Shown: piece by piece, positions 22,232 to 34,404 of the stretch
How the letters are laid out: every line of letters begins with the position of its first letter
How positions within the stretch are numbered: the first letter of the stretch is position 1
From: Bryoerythrophyllum caledonicum
Taxonomy: Eukaryota > Streptophyta > Bryopsida > Pottiales > Pottiaceae
Assembly: GCA_963971425.1 (NCBI GenBank)
Contig: OZ020520.1
Coordinates: 28,675,535-28,739,534, forward strand
DNA: 64,000 bases
Direction of reading: 5' to 3'
The notes under the pieces: model-generated
Database searches by the model: none
Told to the model about the DNA's origin: nothing
Seen by the model: the letters and a program-made list of their open reading frames with translations, nothing else
Translations under genes and position numbers: made by a program

Positions 22232-25200
22232 ATGCCTAATATACTAGAAAGACACCCTACTTCACATAAGAAAAATGCAAAAATTTACTTCACACCTAAT
22301 ACCATAAAGTTACAACCGGAATATGGACACATTGCAAATTCCTTCGCACCTTTCTTAAAAAACACACATGCATTACACCACATACATAACAATACACACC
22401 CAAACATTGCCCAATATATACAACAAAAAAATACACATCCACCACCCCACATTCTATATGCTCTAGTAATCACTACCCATCCACACATAGATGAATGTAA
22501 CCATCTCCTAAATCCACAAAACTTGCACACAATTACATGGATCAACACACTTCTACATAATTTACTAACCTTACAAAACCCACCAGAACGACACATCCAC
22601 ACTCCCCACCCTTATACAAAGTTCTTGGAAGACAACCAAAATATTATAAACCATGAGAACTCAATACATAAAGAACTATATGATTTTTTACATAGCCAAC
22701 CAATACTCAACTCAAATGAAACAATAAAACAAAAATTCCCCTACCTCCCTAACAACCTCATCAATGAATCACTAAAATGTTTAGACCCTATTCCAGAATA
22801 CACCCACCCACCTCCACTACCTCCCTACATACCACCACGAGATCATAACACTAGACGAAATGAAGAAAATACATACATAATCACATGGAATGCCTCCTCA
22901 CTAAACACTGCCCTTCCTAACTTACAAACATTAGTTACGCACACAAACACACCACCGGCCATCATAGTCGTACAAGAAACAAAATTAACCGCCACAAAAT
23001 CTACAAAATACATACAAAATATATTTCAAGACTATAAACTCATCTTCAATAATACACATGCACTCACAAGATGTATACAACAACGTAGACCATATGCACC
23101 GGGCCGAGGTGGCCTCCTTACACTAATACACAAAAAATATGCCTTTCCAAATAATATCAACAAAATTCCTACCCCAATGCAAATATCACCTTACCTTCAA
23201 ATAATCAAAATTACTAATCACCCACTACAATCGTGGTTAATCTTTCACATGTATATGCCATCCCATCCCGAAGATACTAGATTTATCATAGACATACAAA
23301 ACACTATTACATCCCAAATTAATAATAACCCCAATCACACATACATATTATGTGGAGACTTCAACAGAGACATAGCACTAATCGGTCGCCAAAATGGAAA
23401 TCACAACATCCCCCCTCAAAACATTGATTACCAATGGCGCCGCTTCACAGAAAACCTAAACTTCACCTGCATAAAAATTGATACACAATTCTCTAGACAA
23501 GGTGGCTATAATTATAGTGATTGGAGTCTAATAGATGGATTTTAAATAAATACAAACAATAATACACAATACACCTCTACAACAAACAAAGATGTCCTTC
23601 TTAACTTGGACCACTCACCTATACAATTGCATATCCCAAATAACACACTAATTAACAGAATTCCTACAATCCTAAACAACGCCACTATACGCATACTCAA
23701 CTCCATCCCAAAAAACAATATAGAACAATTCAACACAAAATTCTTTGAAGAAAACTCCATACAAATAGATTCCCTCACAAACACTCTTGAAAATAATAGT
23801 CATCTATCACAAATACAATGGCAAGAAACATGCCACACCCTAGACAAACTCATCAATAAAATCTCTAATACATTAGAACAAACTTGTAGAGCCCACCCAA
23901 TACCTCAAACGACAAACATGACTTCTCAACAAGGCGGGTACTTACCCCGCAAACTTTCTAAAACTTGGAAACAACACCTAACTACATACCATACCATACA
24001 AAAAGTCACTAGAATTGCGAAAAATGACCCCCAATGGCATAGTCACCCCATATGCAATGAACTACTAACTCTACAACACGCCCAAATCCCTACCCCGCCA
24101 TTGCCGGATCTTCCCCACGATACATGGATAAAAGACATCGCACTAATTGCAAAAAATGCCAACATACAAGCCCGAAAAGTAACCTCAAAATACGCCAAAG
24201 ACAACATCAAAAAAGCCATCTCAAAATACAGACAATCATACAAAATAAACCCCAAAAAAATAAACAAAAAAATCTTTAAAAATCTTGAAACACCGCCAAT
24301 GGATTGTATCACAGATCAGTATAAAAATATTCTAACTAGCCCCGAAGACATTGCGAATGAAATATTCAACCAACAAACAAAAACCAACAGACCAATAGTA
24401 CCAACATGTAATTACCAACTACAACATACAAACAAATGTACATGTGCAGTATGCCAATACCCATGGCACGACCTCGATGGATATACCCTTGACAAACGAG
24501 GCGAACCAGAAATCCCAATATATAAATACCTTAACAGAGCCACATATGTCTTCAAAATCTTGGTAACAATAAAGCCCCAGGCCCAGATCGCATACCAAAC
24601 TCAATACTCAAAAACATGCCCCCAAGATTTCATAAACTATTATTCCTATTCTTCTCCCACTGCTATGAACAAAAACAAATACTGACCTCATGGAAAACAA
24701 ACGCAACAATTTTACTATACAAAAAAAGGCGAGCCATCCATACTACCCAACCATAGGCCAATTGCACTAGCTAACACAATATATAAATTCTTCACCAGTA
24801 CACTCACCTCTATACTATCCTCATATGGTGAAAAATTCAAAATCTTGCATGATAGTCAAGAAGGGTTTAGAGCAGAAAAAAGTACCGCTCGACAAATCCA
24901 AACTGTAATAGCCGCACTAGAAGACGCAAAATTTACTAACCAAGATATATACATATTATACGTGGACTTCAAAAATGCCTTTGGCTCAATAGATCATGCC
25001 TGACTACTAGCAATAATGATGGACCTTGGCTACCCAAAAGAGGCAACTACACTTGTTGGAAACATCTACTCCCAGTCATCCACTTACTACATCGGTGAAT
25101 ACTTTGGAAAAACAAATCCTATACCCATTCAAAGTGGAACTATACAAGGGGACTCCCTTAGCCCATACCTATTCATTATATTCTTAGAACCACTACTTAG

Positions 25201-28200
25201 ATGGCTAGAACGAGGCAACAATGAATATACTTTTGGCACATCACAAGTCACAATAAACTCCGCCGCATACGCCGATGACCTCGCCACCATAACTAACAAA
25301 ATCAAATCTATCCAAATACAACTCAATAAAATTAATAGATACTGTAAATGGGCCGGTATGGACGTAGGTGTCCCAAAATGTGCCGCTACCGGATGCCCGA
25401 ACAAATCCAAATTGAACCCCACCACTTTCAAAGCCCTAATGCAAGCTTCTAACATCAATTACCGTAATCAACCGATCCCTATACTACACCAAAATCTTGT
25501 TCCCTCACTAAAATGGAAAATCCAAATTCACACTACACCTACAAAACTCATCAAACAATGCAAAGAACTAACAACATGCCCGGCCACCATGAAACAAAAA
25601 ATAAAAATGGTTGATACCGTACTACGTCCAGGTGTGGCATATAGTTTCTACGGTGTACCATACTCTATGCCAGCTATCAAAAAACTTGATAAAAAAATAA
25701 TAGCCATACAAAAAACCATATGTGGACTATCAAAATGTATGTCAAATGCAATAACCCAACTCCCACATAACCTATTTGGGCTTGAAGCTTTCTCCCTCAA
25801 AAATGCATATTTCCGATGTATAGGCGAACAACTACAAAATGCGTCAAACAATAAAGGTAGACTTGGAAAAATATATAATGGATTAACTCACTATGTCCTT
25901 GCCAAATACCGTGGCGCCGAATACATACCCAGAATTTAAAAAAGTGACTGCATAAGATCACCAATAACACGAACATTCTTCTTAATAAAACATATAGCTA
26001 AAGTCCACCTTAAAAGTACGATTCCAAACTTCCTCATTAATCCTACATCGCTAGAAATACTATGGCGCCAAGAAACACTAAACCACAATACACTCAATGC
26101 CCAACTTTCCCAAAAGCTTCTACAAAAACTCCTCTCAAAAAATATTTTCGAACTAAACCAAATTACTTTACCCAATAGCACACACATCATGACCAATGAG
26201 GACTTCAAAACCTACCACTTCACCCCATCCAAACTAATAAAAAGTGCCCTAAACGTTGCTAAACAACTATTTTGCCACCAAACATGCCCCAATACATGTC
26301 ATACTCCTTGTAACATACACCCATACTCTCATACACTTAAAGATTCATTCATCACCCTCAACAATAACATATGCCCAAGAAATATCCCCACACCAATCAA
26401 TCCCCTAACCCTCCACATACATACCATCCCCGTCCCCCAACATACATCCCCAAAAACCCTACCACATACCCCATTAATAACATCATACGCCATAAACACA
26501 TCCAACACACAGACACAAATAACATACAAAATACCTATACAAAATATCTATGCCAATGGCAACACAATAATAATACATACAATAAATGGCTTCCCCAAAG
26601 AGACCTTTTTCCACGACACGACACCAATACTTCCACACATACCACCGAAAAATTAAAACAATACTACCAAAAAATTCAAAACAAAATATACTCAGATATC
26701 ATCCTAGTCCACCACCCCCAAGAACAAGTTTCAAACTCAAGGTCCGTAACACCACCCATAATTATCCCACTCTTAAACATTTACACAACAGAATGCAACC
26801 CCGAAAATGATATCCTTACATCCTCAAATACGATTCAAATAGATAACAGCCAAGCACATCTATACGATGAAAATGGCCGACATTTACACACCATCCCCGT
26901 TACTCGACTCCAATGGTTATGGAATCAATATAATACAAAATTACAAATCCTACAAACATTGAACCAACGATCCAACCCTTCGAAACCGAAATAATATGGC
27001 TATATCAAAGGTATAAATACCGAATACCAAAAACAGACCCCCTAAAAAATGTGCAATACACAATATCCACTCCCATTTTAGATTCATTAATCTCATCCTT
27101 TAACATCGAACAATCATACTTTTCTTCCCCAGTCACATGTTCTACCAAACTAAAAAATTCTACTCACCTTATGAAAGAGACAAAATATTCGGATCCCTAG
27201 GTAAGGTCTTTGACAATAAATGGATCGGTACTGGTATAGCTCACCCCCACAACGAGAAGGACATGGAACAAGCCATACATTGGGCTAGACTTGCCGCCAA
27301 ACACGATCCAAATAACACAAATATAATCATCATCAAACCGAACAACAATTGGTACCAAAACAACAACCAACATTCAAACCCATCTTTAGATTCCCATATC
27401 ATTGCATTATTTGAGGCAGACACAATACCATACGAAGAACCTACTATCCCACCCGAGCTAAAAAACCCCGAACCGAGCCATTTACATTACAAATACTGTG
27501 CGTCCATCATCAAAATCAAACCCTTGGCTCCCTAGAACAACTTGATGAACTTATCTCTATAACAGACAATTTAAACATACACCGACTATACCAAAACTGG
27601 CCCCACCAACACCTATACAAACCCCCGTAAACAGAAGTAAAAATTGGTCAAAACTAAATTATGTCAACAACACACTAAACTACTTAGTCACACCTCCCCC
27701 TCTCTCAAACTATCCAACTCATACCACACTAAAATTTAACCCCGCACACAGTTACTACACCGATGGCTTCTTTAAACCACTAGAACAAATTAGCCCGGGA
27801 TCCTGGCGCAGAGAAAAAGCTGGCTATGGCATATATAATTCTACCAAGGAAATCAAACTAGCCAAAAGACTCCATAGTCTACAAAATATCCTCAGAGCCG
27901 AACTCATGGCCATCCACAAAACCCTACAAATCATCACATCAAAATACAACAATGAATCCGCACATATATTCACCGATTGTATAAATGCACTCTACCTACT
28001 AAACACCCAAATAACACATCCTACTCTTCACAACAGCCACCCCGACCAAACCATATTAATGTCAATGATCCAAATGTTACAAAACTGAACACAAATTACA
28101 ACCCTCCCCAAAGTAAGAGCCCATGCCAACATTGATGGCAACGAACAAGCAGACAAATTAGCAAAAGAAGGCCGAGAAAAAACACACAAAAATGCTAAAG

Positions 28201-29503
28201 ACCCACACGAACATGCCCATGCCACCCCATACTACTTTCAAAAAGAAGATTGGCTTTCCAAGGAAGATACCCCCGACAAAGGCCCGATTAGATTTTTGGG
28301 CAAATATCTCAAAAAACAAGACTTCTACAACAACCTTGATACAATCTCAGCCAACTTCCCTAACATAGAAAAATGGACTAACAACAATGACATAGACAAT
28401 GAACTCTCCACAAATTTTTGGAAAACCCCCATCATCACCGATTCACAAATCACATGCCTTATCAAATCCCGTACCGGTCAGTACATGGGAAACGCCCGTA
28501 AACAAGTCCTCTTTGGAATAGAAAGATTCCCATCCATAACATGCCCCATATGCCCCTCAGCAGACCCCAACACATGGCTTCATGTTCTACTCAAATGCCA
28601 AAACCACCACATTCACTCTCTAATTGTTAGAAGACATAGTAAAGCGGTATGGGAAGTTCGAAAACTAATCACCTCCTACAATAAATCGAGATGTTTTATA
28701 CTAATGAACGCTGGCACTTTTAATAACAATCCACAAGAAAATACGGTCCCCCTTGGCTACTCCCATGCTCATGTATGACCCAAAGATGTCATTGCAACGC
28801 TAGGCTCAAACCGGACATCCTCTGTGTTAAAGGTTTACCATATAATGACCCACCACTAGATAACATCAACCAAGACTACACCATTCAATTCATAGAATTC
28901 ACATATTGCAATGATAGATTTTCCCCGGAAACAATCCAAAATAAAATAGATAAATACCAACCCCTTATTAACGACATCATTGCCCTCGGATGGAATGTGG
29001 CCCCCCTTATTATAATCACATCCGGCGCTCGAGCCACCACTTTTATCCCATCTATGAAAACTCTTGAAGATACTTTCAAAATACCCATTGAAACAATTAA
29101 AATCACCTTTAAAAACATTAACACCATAGCTACTCAACATGCCATGTCCATCTTACTGCACAAACTCAAAATTGAAAACAACCAAGCCCTTCCCGATACG
29201 CAAGACCCCCTTAATTTCTTTCTCCCGCTCTGATTTCTCCTGATTGGTTGGCTTTATGGTGCTTGGCTACTTGATTGGTTGGTTTGTGGTTTTTTGGCTA
29301 CTTGCCTGGTTAGTGGATGGTTGTATGGTTGGGTGTTTGTTTTGCGGGTTTATGGCTACCTGTTACATAGTGTCTACCCCCGAAAGGGAGAAGTGGTTCC
29401 AACTTGCTAATTCCTTGTCCGGTGGGCATGGTCTTAGTAGTGGAGCGAACAGACACTTTATTCACGCCGATCTCCTCGGGAACCGGCGTTCTTCTTCTTC
29501 TAT

Positions 29504-29512
29504 ATAGGATCA
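29504..29512 (+). repeat. LINE target-site duplication, right
   Basis: Second copy of ataggatca, directly after the TTC-repeat tail of the LINE. Confidence 0.8.
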
Positions 29513-31223
29513 CAAAATTTATATTCAATAGACCTATGGATAAAAAGTTATACTATCCAAAATAAAAACTTCGTGAGAGTGGGCAAGTCGGGCAACTCCA
29601 AAACTTTTGTTAGAGCACTTGATTGAATGGAAGGTTTCAAAACTAGCAAGTTGTATTATTTCCTTTAATATTGTCACAATCAATTCTTATCTTTAGTAAA
29701 AAATAGCATATTAACTTGAGCTAGACATTTGCACACATTGTCACACACTGTTAGGCAAGTTACCAAAGAAGCATCTTCTTTTCAACATTAAACTTAGATA
29801 TCTTCATATTTTTTACTTATTATTTATTCCACAACAACATGTCATGTAAAGCTTCTTAATGACCATTTAAATTATCATTCTAAAACATATTAAGTTCACA
29901 AAAAATAAAACTTGCAATTTTTGAACCTCCACTCATTGTACGATTGTTTTGAATTTGTTGAAAAGACCCGATTTGGGATAAACTAAAAAGAAATCGGAGA
30001 TTTAAAGAAGGCCAAAGGCCACGAGCAAAACTGGTGGAGAGCCCAGACATGACAAGACTTTTGTGTAGTTTTACTTTTCAAGACAAATATTGTGCATCTT
30101 CTGACCTTAAATACTTGATGGTACAAATTGTGATTTGAACTTCTACATATTGTTAAGGTTTAAAATATTTCTTTTGAGACAGTGTTAAACTTCAATAGAT
30201 ACCATAGGTGAGGGTCACCTTTGGCACCTCCATTCTAATGAATTAATTTGTGTGTAAAATTCAATAGATACGGTAGGTGAGGGTCACCTTTGGCACCTCC
30301 ATTCCAATTAATTAATATATGTGGGAAAAAGTTGTTCGGCTTTCAAAGAGAAAATTAATTAGTTTTTGGCAAGGAATACCATATAACTATGTTTAGCATG
30401 TTTTAACGGCCAAAGGATGCAACCAAAGACCTCGAGCTTTCAAATCAAATTCCTCATGCACACTCTTCCAAGGGTCAAGGCTTTTCCAAGCCCCATTCCT
30501 CATTGATGTCCTTCATGGTCGAAGATAGTGTATATTAATATTTTCTTCAATTTTGACATTTCCACTTCATAATTTTTCAGACAATTTGGCATGCCTTTTT
30601 TAAATGAATAATAGCTGAAGGTGACCTTCACCTATGGTATAGGATAAATGTACACTCATATTTTAGGTAAAACCAATAGTTGGAAGTTGGAACATGACTT
30701 TTAAGAACTTTGGTATGACAACATATTATTGCAGCATTGTACTTCTCTCAAATATAGACCTGCAACATGTCATTGTGCTAGAAAATCTTGTGCTTAATTA
30801 CCACATGTGATTGCCCTATAGAACCCTATCCCTAAATTGCTACACCACATAAAAATCTAATAGGCAAATCATATGATAGCAACTCTGATCTGGTAGACTT
30901 CCAGATGATTTGACAGAGGTCAGGCAATTAGTAAAGAGATTCTCACAGTTATCCACAAGTATAGTAAAGAAATCAAATTTTCCGTCCTAGCAAAACTTTT
31001 TCATCTACCCACTTCTTGTTATTATCACACTTAAACAACAATTTCTGAGGGAAAAAATGATATTATCAAGAGTGATAAATGTGAGGGAAATCATTTTCAA
31101 GGATTAGGGTGATAATATCAAGGTGTGTTAATAACAAGGGTGATATTACCAAGGTCAAGCTCATGGTTGAAATTGAAAATAAAAGTTTTTGTTTCCTTCC
31201 TAACTCATCAAAGTTTTCCTAAA
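29513..31223. mobile_element. Right part of the LINE-split TTAA-family element, itself interrupted
   Basis: 29,513-29,990 matches the 32073-33016 and 8243-9182 copies (gggcaactccaaaacttttg, gcaagttgtattatttcctt). The family right end resumes at about 31,150 with aaataaaagtttttgtttcc and stops at 31,223. The block between them (about 29,990-31,150) is unrelated inserted DNA that includes the TIR element at 30,199-30,640. Confidence 0.55.
30199..30640. mobile_element. Small TIR element (MITE-like), 442 bp
   Basis: The left end ATACCATAGGTGAGGGTCAC is mirrored by the right end, whose reverse complement is ATACCATAGGTGAAGGTCAC; the inverted match runs about 26 bases. An extra copy of the left end plus flank (agatacggtaggtgagggtc) follows about 65 bp downstream as a tandem duplication. 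No ORF and no certain target duplication were found. Confidence 0.6.
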
Positions 31224-32068
31224 CCCCTAAACGACGGGGCCTTGTGCTTCACCAAAACCACCCCAAAACTACCACTTTGAGATGAGGTTTTATCAGACTT
31301 ATTCAAAATAGTTTTTACTATTTTCAACCATTGGATCTTCAAGCTGACTACTACAAAAAGACAGCCTAAAATTTTCGTAAACTTTGACCATTCAAATTGA
31401 AAGATACATGCATTTGAAGAGTGAAAATTTGTTTTTATCTACTACGCCTCGACAGGTTCAGCGTACTTTGACTCAAATAATGACACATGTTTGCACTAAA
31501 TATTGCCTAAATTCAATGGATCTATGTTCTACCTTGAGTTGGCTCATTGCACTCCAAAAATCACAAGTGATGAAGGTGTTTGCGATAAGAAAAGATGGAC
31601 CTGTAACGACTAGGGGTACAAAAAACGCTTCTTTACCTAAGAAACAAAACCATTTAAAAATAAATAAACAACTGTTGGATCTAAAATCCGACCGGTGAAT
31701 AGAATCACTATGACTTATTCCAACTGTAGAAAAATAAAATCCAAAAAATTAAAATCCTTAATTTCTATGCATTTCCAAGTGAAAACAATGAAGGTAGCTA
31801 AGAAGTTTCCTTCACTACTACCCGCCCCAAAAAAGTCCAATTGTCAACTCTACAATAGCACTATTCATCTCTATAGTACCTTGCCCAATTGCCAAGAGAG
31901 TCAAGTTTTTTATGTTTGAACCACCATAATTTTTTCCTTGTAAGTCCAAAAAAAAAAAAAAAGAATTATCCGCAAAGATAACCCATACCTCTATTCTCAC
32001 AAAAAATTTCAAGAAGTTATCTTTGAAAATGGATTTTTAGGAACCTGCCCATAATGGTCCTTTAGGGG
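31224..32068. mobile_element. TTAA-family element, third subfamily
   Basis: The left end CCCCTAAACGACGGGG lacks a perfect TTAA (taaa precedes it). The right end ggtcctttagggg is followed by TTAA at 32069-32072. The interior is clearly homologous to the copies at 39091-39930 and about 54,500-55,337 (shared blocks: ctactaccaaa or ctactacaaaa, aagatacatgcatttgaaga, tacctacctcaaaaaagt types). Confidence 0.72.
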
Positions 32069-32072
32069 TTAA

Positions 32073-33016
32073 CCCCTAAAAGACCAAGTGTCCAAACGGG
32101 CTTTTTGAAAATTCGGTCAGGTTCCTATGCTGTCAATTTCAAACATTCATCTTTGAAATTCTTACCATAGAAGGGCATTACCAAGACCTTAGTGGGAAAT
32201 TTGTTTTTTCCTAAATTGGACATTTGATGAAAAAGTTATAGGGTTTTTAATTTCAAATGGGGAGGGCGGACACCTCGGGCACCTCCAAAAACTTTTGATA
32301 GAACACTCTATTGAAAGTGAGATTTTCAGTACTCGCAAGTAATATTATTTCCCTTCATGTTGTCAAAAAAAAGTTCTTGTCTTTAGTGAAAAATAGCATA
32401 CCAACCCAAGTCAAACATTTTCACACCTTGTCACTCATTGTCGGGCAAGGTACCAAAAAAACTTCTTCTTTTCCACATAAAATCTAGAGATCTTCATATT
32501 TTTCACTTTTTATTTTTTCCACAACAATATGTAAAGTAAACCTTCTTATTAACCATTCGGATTATCAATCAAAAACATATTAAGTTCAAAAAAAATTAAA
32601 GTGTGAATTAACAAATTTCGAGCCTCCACTCCTTGCACACTTGTTTTGAATGTGCTACACGCTGTCTCTACCTCTAAAAATTGGTGTGTAAGGAGCTAAC
32701 ATCATGCTTAACAAGATGGTAATAGATTTAGACCTTGTGTAGTGAAATTTCTTGACACCAACTGAAGTCAAAGTCTGCTGATCCACTAAACGCAGGGAAG
32801 AAAATGAACCATTTGCTTGACTTCAAACACTATAATCTTTCAATCCGTGCGGTCAAAGTTTATGGAATTTTGATCATGTATTACTTAATAAGCCTTTATT
32901 GAGATCCTACGGTCAGAACTAAAAATAAAAGTTTTTGTTACCTTCTTTATTCATTGCACTAGAATCCATTAATTTTGAAGTGTTTTTGGTGTAAAACTGC
33001 CTTGGTACCTTAGGGG
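32073..33016. mobile_element. TTAA-flanked element abutting its neighbour through one shared TTAA
   Basis: Left end CCCCTAAAAGACCAA starts right after the TTAA at 32069-32072 that also closes the previous element. The right end ttggtaccttagggg is followed by TTAA at 33017-33020. The ends form a 15-bp inverted repeat with two mismatches. Length 944 bp, non-coding. Confidence 0.8.
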
Positions 33017-33302
33017 TTAAAGTAGAAGAGGGTGACCCCGCATGTCACCTCAAATCTTAGGACCTCATGCCAAGAGCTGACACCACATGCACATGGTAAC
33101 TTGGCTTGGGAAAGGTACGGGGAGCCACCGGTCAACTTTTTGGGGTACTACGGGGCACCTCTAGCTTGCATGGGGTAGGGATCAAGAGCATTGATCGCCA
33201 TGCATTTCATTCGTGCAGAAAAAGGAAGTACGAGATTTTTGGAAACCGTGCGTGCAAAAAATAAAATAAAAAATCGTCCTCACCGGCACCACTATCATAC
33301 TA

Positions 33303-33477
33303 CACTAAAATTGAGAATTAGTGTTACACTACATTTAATGTAATAACCTCTATTGACCTTACTACTCTAATTGTGTATTTGTTGGAATTTAGTGTAACGC
33401 TCATTAATGAGCCACCTGTTGATGAGCCGCATGTTTGACTTTTTATTTATTATTACTATTATTATTATTCTTATTAT

Positions 33478-33545
<68 letters not shown>

Positions 33546-33802
33546 CTATTCAATTTTTAGTAATTTCTTGAATCACATGATCTTTGTCAATGTTTGTCAA
33601 CTTTGTAATATTTTCTAATTATTAATTTTCTAAACATTATTTTGCCATTACACTATATGTAAAGCTAGTTAAATCCCAAAGTTACAATTTTCTGTATTTA
33701 GTGTTCATGTTGGCATTTAGTGTTGTAACACTATATCTCAAGTTGACATTTAGTGTTAGAGTTCGTAATTAGTGTTGCGAACACTAATTTTCAATTTTAG
33801 TG
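33303..33802. mobile_element. Non-autonomous TIR element with CACTA...TAGTG ends
   Basis: CACTAAAATTGAGAATTAGT at the left is mirrored by actaattttcaattttagtg at the right, an inverted match of about 25 bases with one mismatch. Several copies of ttagtgtt lie just inside the ends, like CACTA subterminal repeats. TA flanks both ends, but a 3-bp target duplication typical of CACTA is not evident, so a TA-inserting MITE is the alternative. Confidence 0.6.
33483..33541. repeat. (AT)n microsatellite
   Basis: About 29 uninterrupted AT dinucleotides inside the CACTA-type element. Confidence 0.97.
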
Positions 33803-33804
33803 TA

Positions 33805-34404
33805 CTCTCCCCTTCACAAAGCACTTTGAGAAAAACTCTATTGAACCATCCGTTTAGAAGCGTTTTGGTGTGAAATAGTCAAGGAATTTGAGGGATGAAA
33901 AGATCTGGAAAGCGGCAGAAAAGTAAAAGGAAGGGAAAATGCTGGAAGGAAGAGTGGGCGGCCACACGCTCCACTGTCCAGTTAAAAGGCCCACCAAAAT
34001 TAAGAGGGAGTGGGAGGCAATTATGGCGGAAAGCCGGCCTCCAGCAGCAGCAGCGGCAGCAGCAGTAGCGGAGCAGGCAGCAGCTGCAGGCGCCAAACCC
34101 TAATCCTGGCTTTCCGCACCCCGAGGATTGGCAGCGCCTTTTCCTCCGCCATCGCACCGTCGCACCCACACACTTTCCCTCGCCTCACCTCATCCCGCAT
34201 GCCCGTCGCCCCTTCCCGTCTCGCCGCCTGCCTTCTTCCAGCTGGATCCGCGCTTGCCGTTGCGGCTCTCTCCTCCTCGCCACACGTCTTGGCTTAGATC
34301 TGTGTCCTTGTAGATCCCGCCGGGGCTTGTCATGTGGAGTTGTGAGGAGGGGTGAGGTGAGGGGGGCTTTTGCGAGGGTAGGGGTTTGGACGGGAGGACG
34401 GGCG
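33805..34404 (+). promoter_or_regulatory. Upstream region and 5' UTR of the CCCH gene
   Basis: GC content rises sharply from about 33,990. A telo-box AAACCCTAA occurs at 34095-34103, an element common in plant promoters of growth and translation genes. A CAG-rich run lies at 34,041-34,085. No TATA box stands out and the transcription start cannot be fixed from sequence. Confidence 0.4.

Larger units (their letters stand above)
21776..29233 (+). pseudogene. LINE ORF2 polyprotein: 2A-like, APE endonuclease, RT, RNase H, CCHC/REL-like domain
   Basis: The opening part is Asn/Tyr-rich, followed by a 2A-like motif. The apurinic endonuclease spans about 22,870-23,640 (IITWNASSL, VVQETKL, HMYMPSHPED, CGDFNRD, SDWSLIDG, LDHSPIQ). 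The RT follows at 24,550-25,900 (NKAPGPD, FRAEKSTA, YVDFKNAFGSIDH, GDSLSPYLF, AYADDL). RNase H lies at about 27,740-28,170, with YYTDG, RAELMAI, FTDCINAL and HANIDGNEQADKLA. The C terminus has CPIC...HVLLKC (C-x2-C-x9-H-x4-C), RRHSKAV, LKPDILCV and FIEFTYCNDR, which look like the R2-type restriction-like endonuclease. Breaks: stops at 23,543, 25,001 (TGA, probably from CGA), 25,937 and 28,086 (TGA where Trp is usual). Frameshifts fall near 24,555, in the A-run at 24,721-24,727, at 26,400-26,540, near 26,980, 27,130 and 27,540, and at about 28,775. The coding strand is strikingly poor in G. Confidence 0.85.
17011..29503 (+). mobile_element. Long LINE (about 12.5 kb), Dualen/RandI-like layout
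   Basis: A non-LTR retrotransposon bounded by the 9-bp duplication ataggatca. It has a leader of about 3 kb with tandem repeats, ORF1 (19973-21586), a broken ORF2 (21776-29233) and a 270-base 3' UTR ending in a TTC repeat (29,488-29,501). ORF2 carries apurinic endonuclease, reverse transcriptase, RNase H and a C-terminal CCHC plus PD-E module like that of R2 elements. Truncated 3' pieces of the same family lie at 16,528-16,674 and 42,310-42,393. The insertion split an older TTAA element. ORF1 is intact but ORF2 has several stops and frameshifts, so this copy is inactive by itself. Confidence 0.88.
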
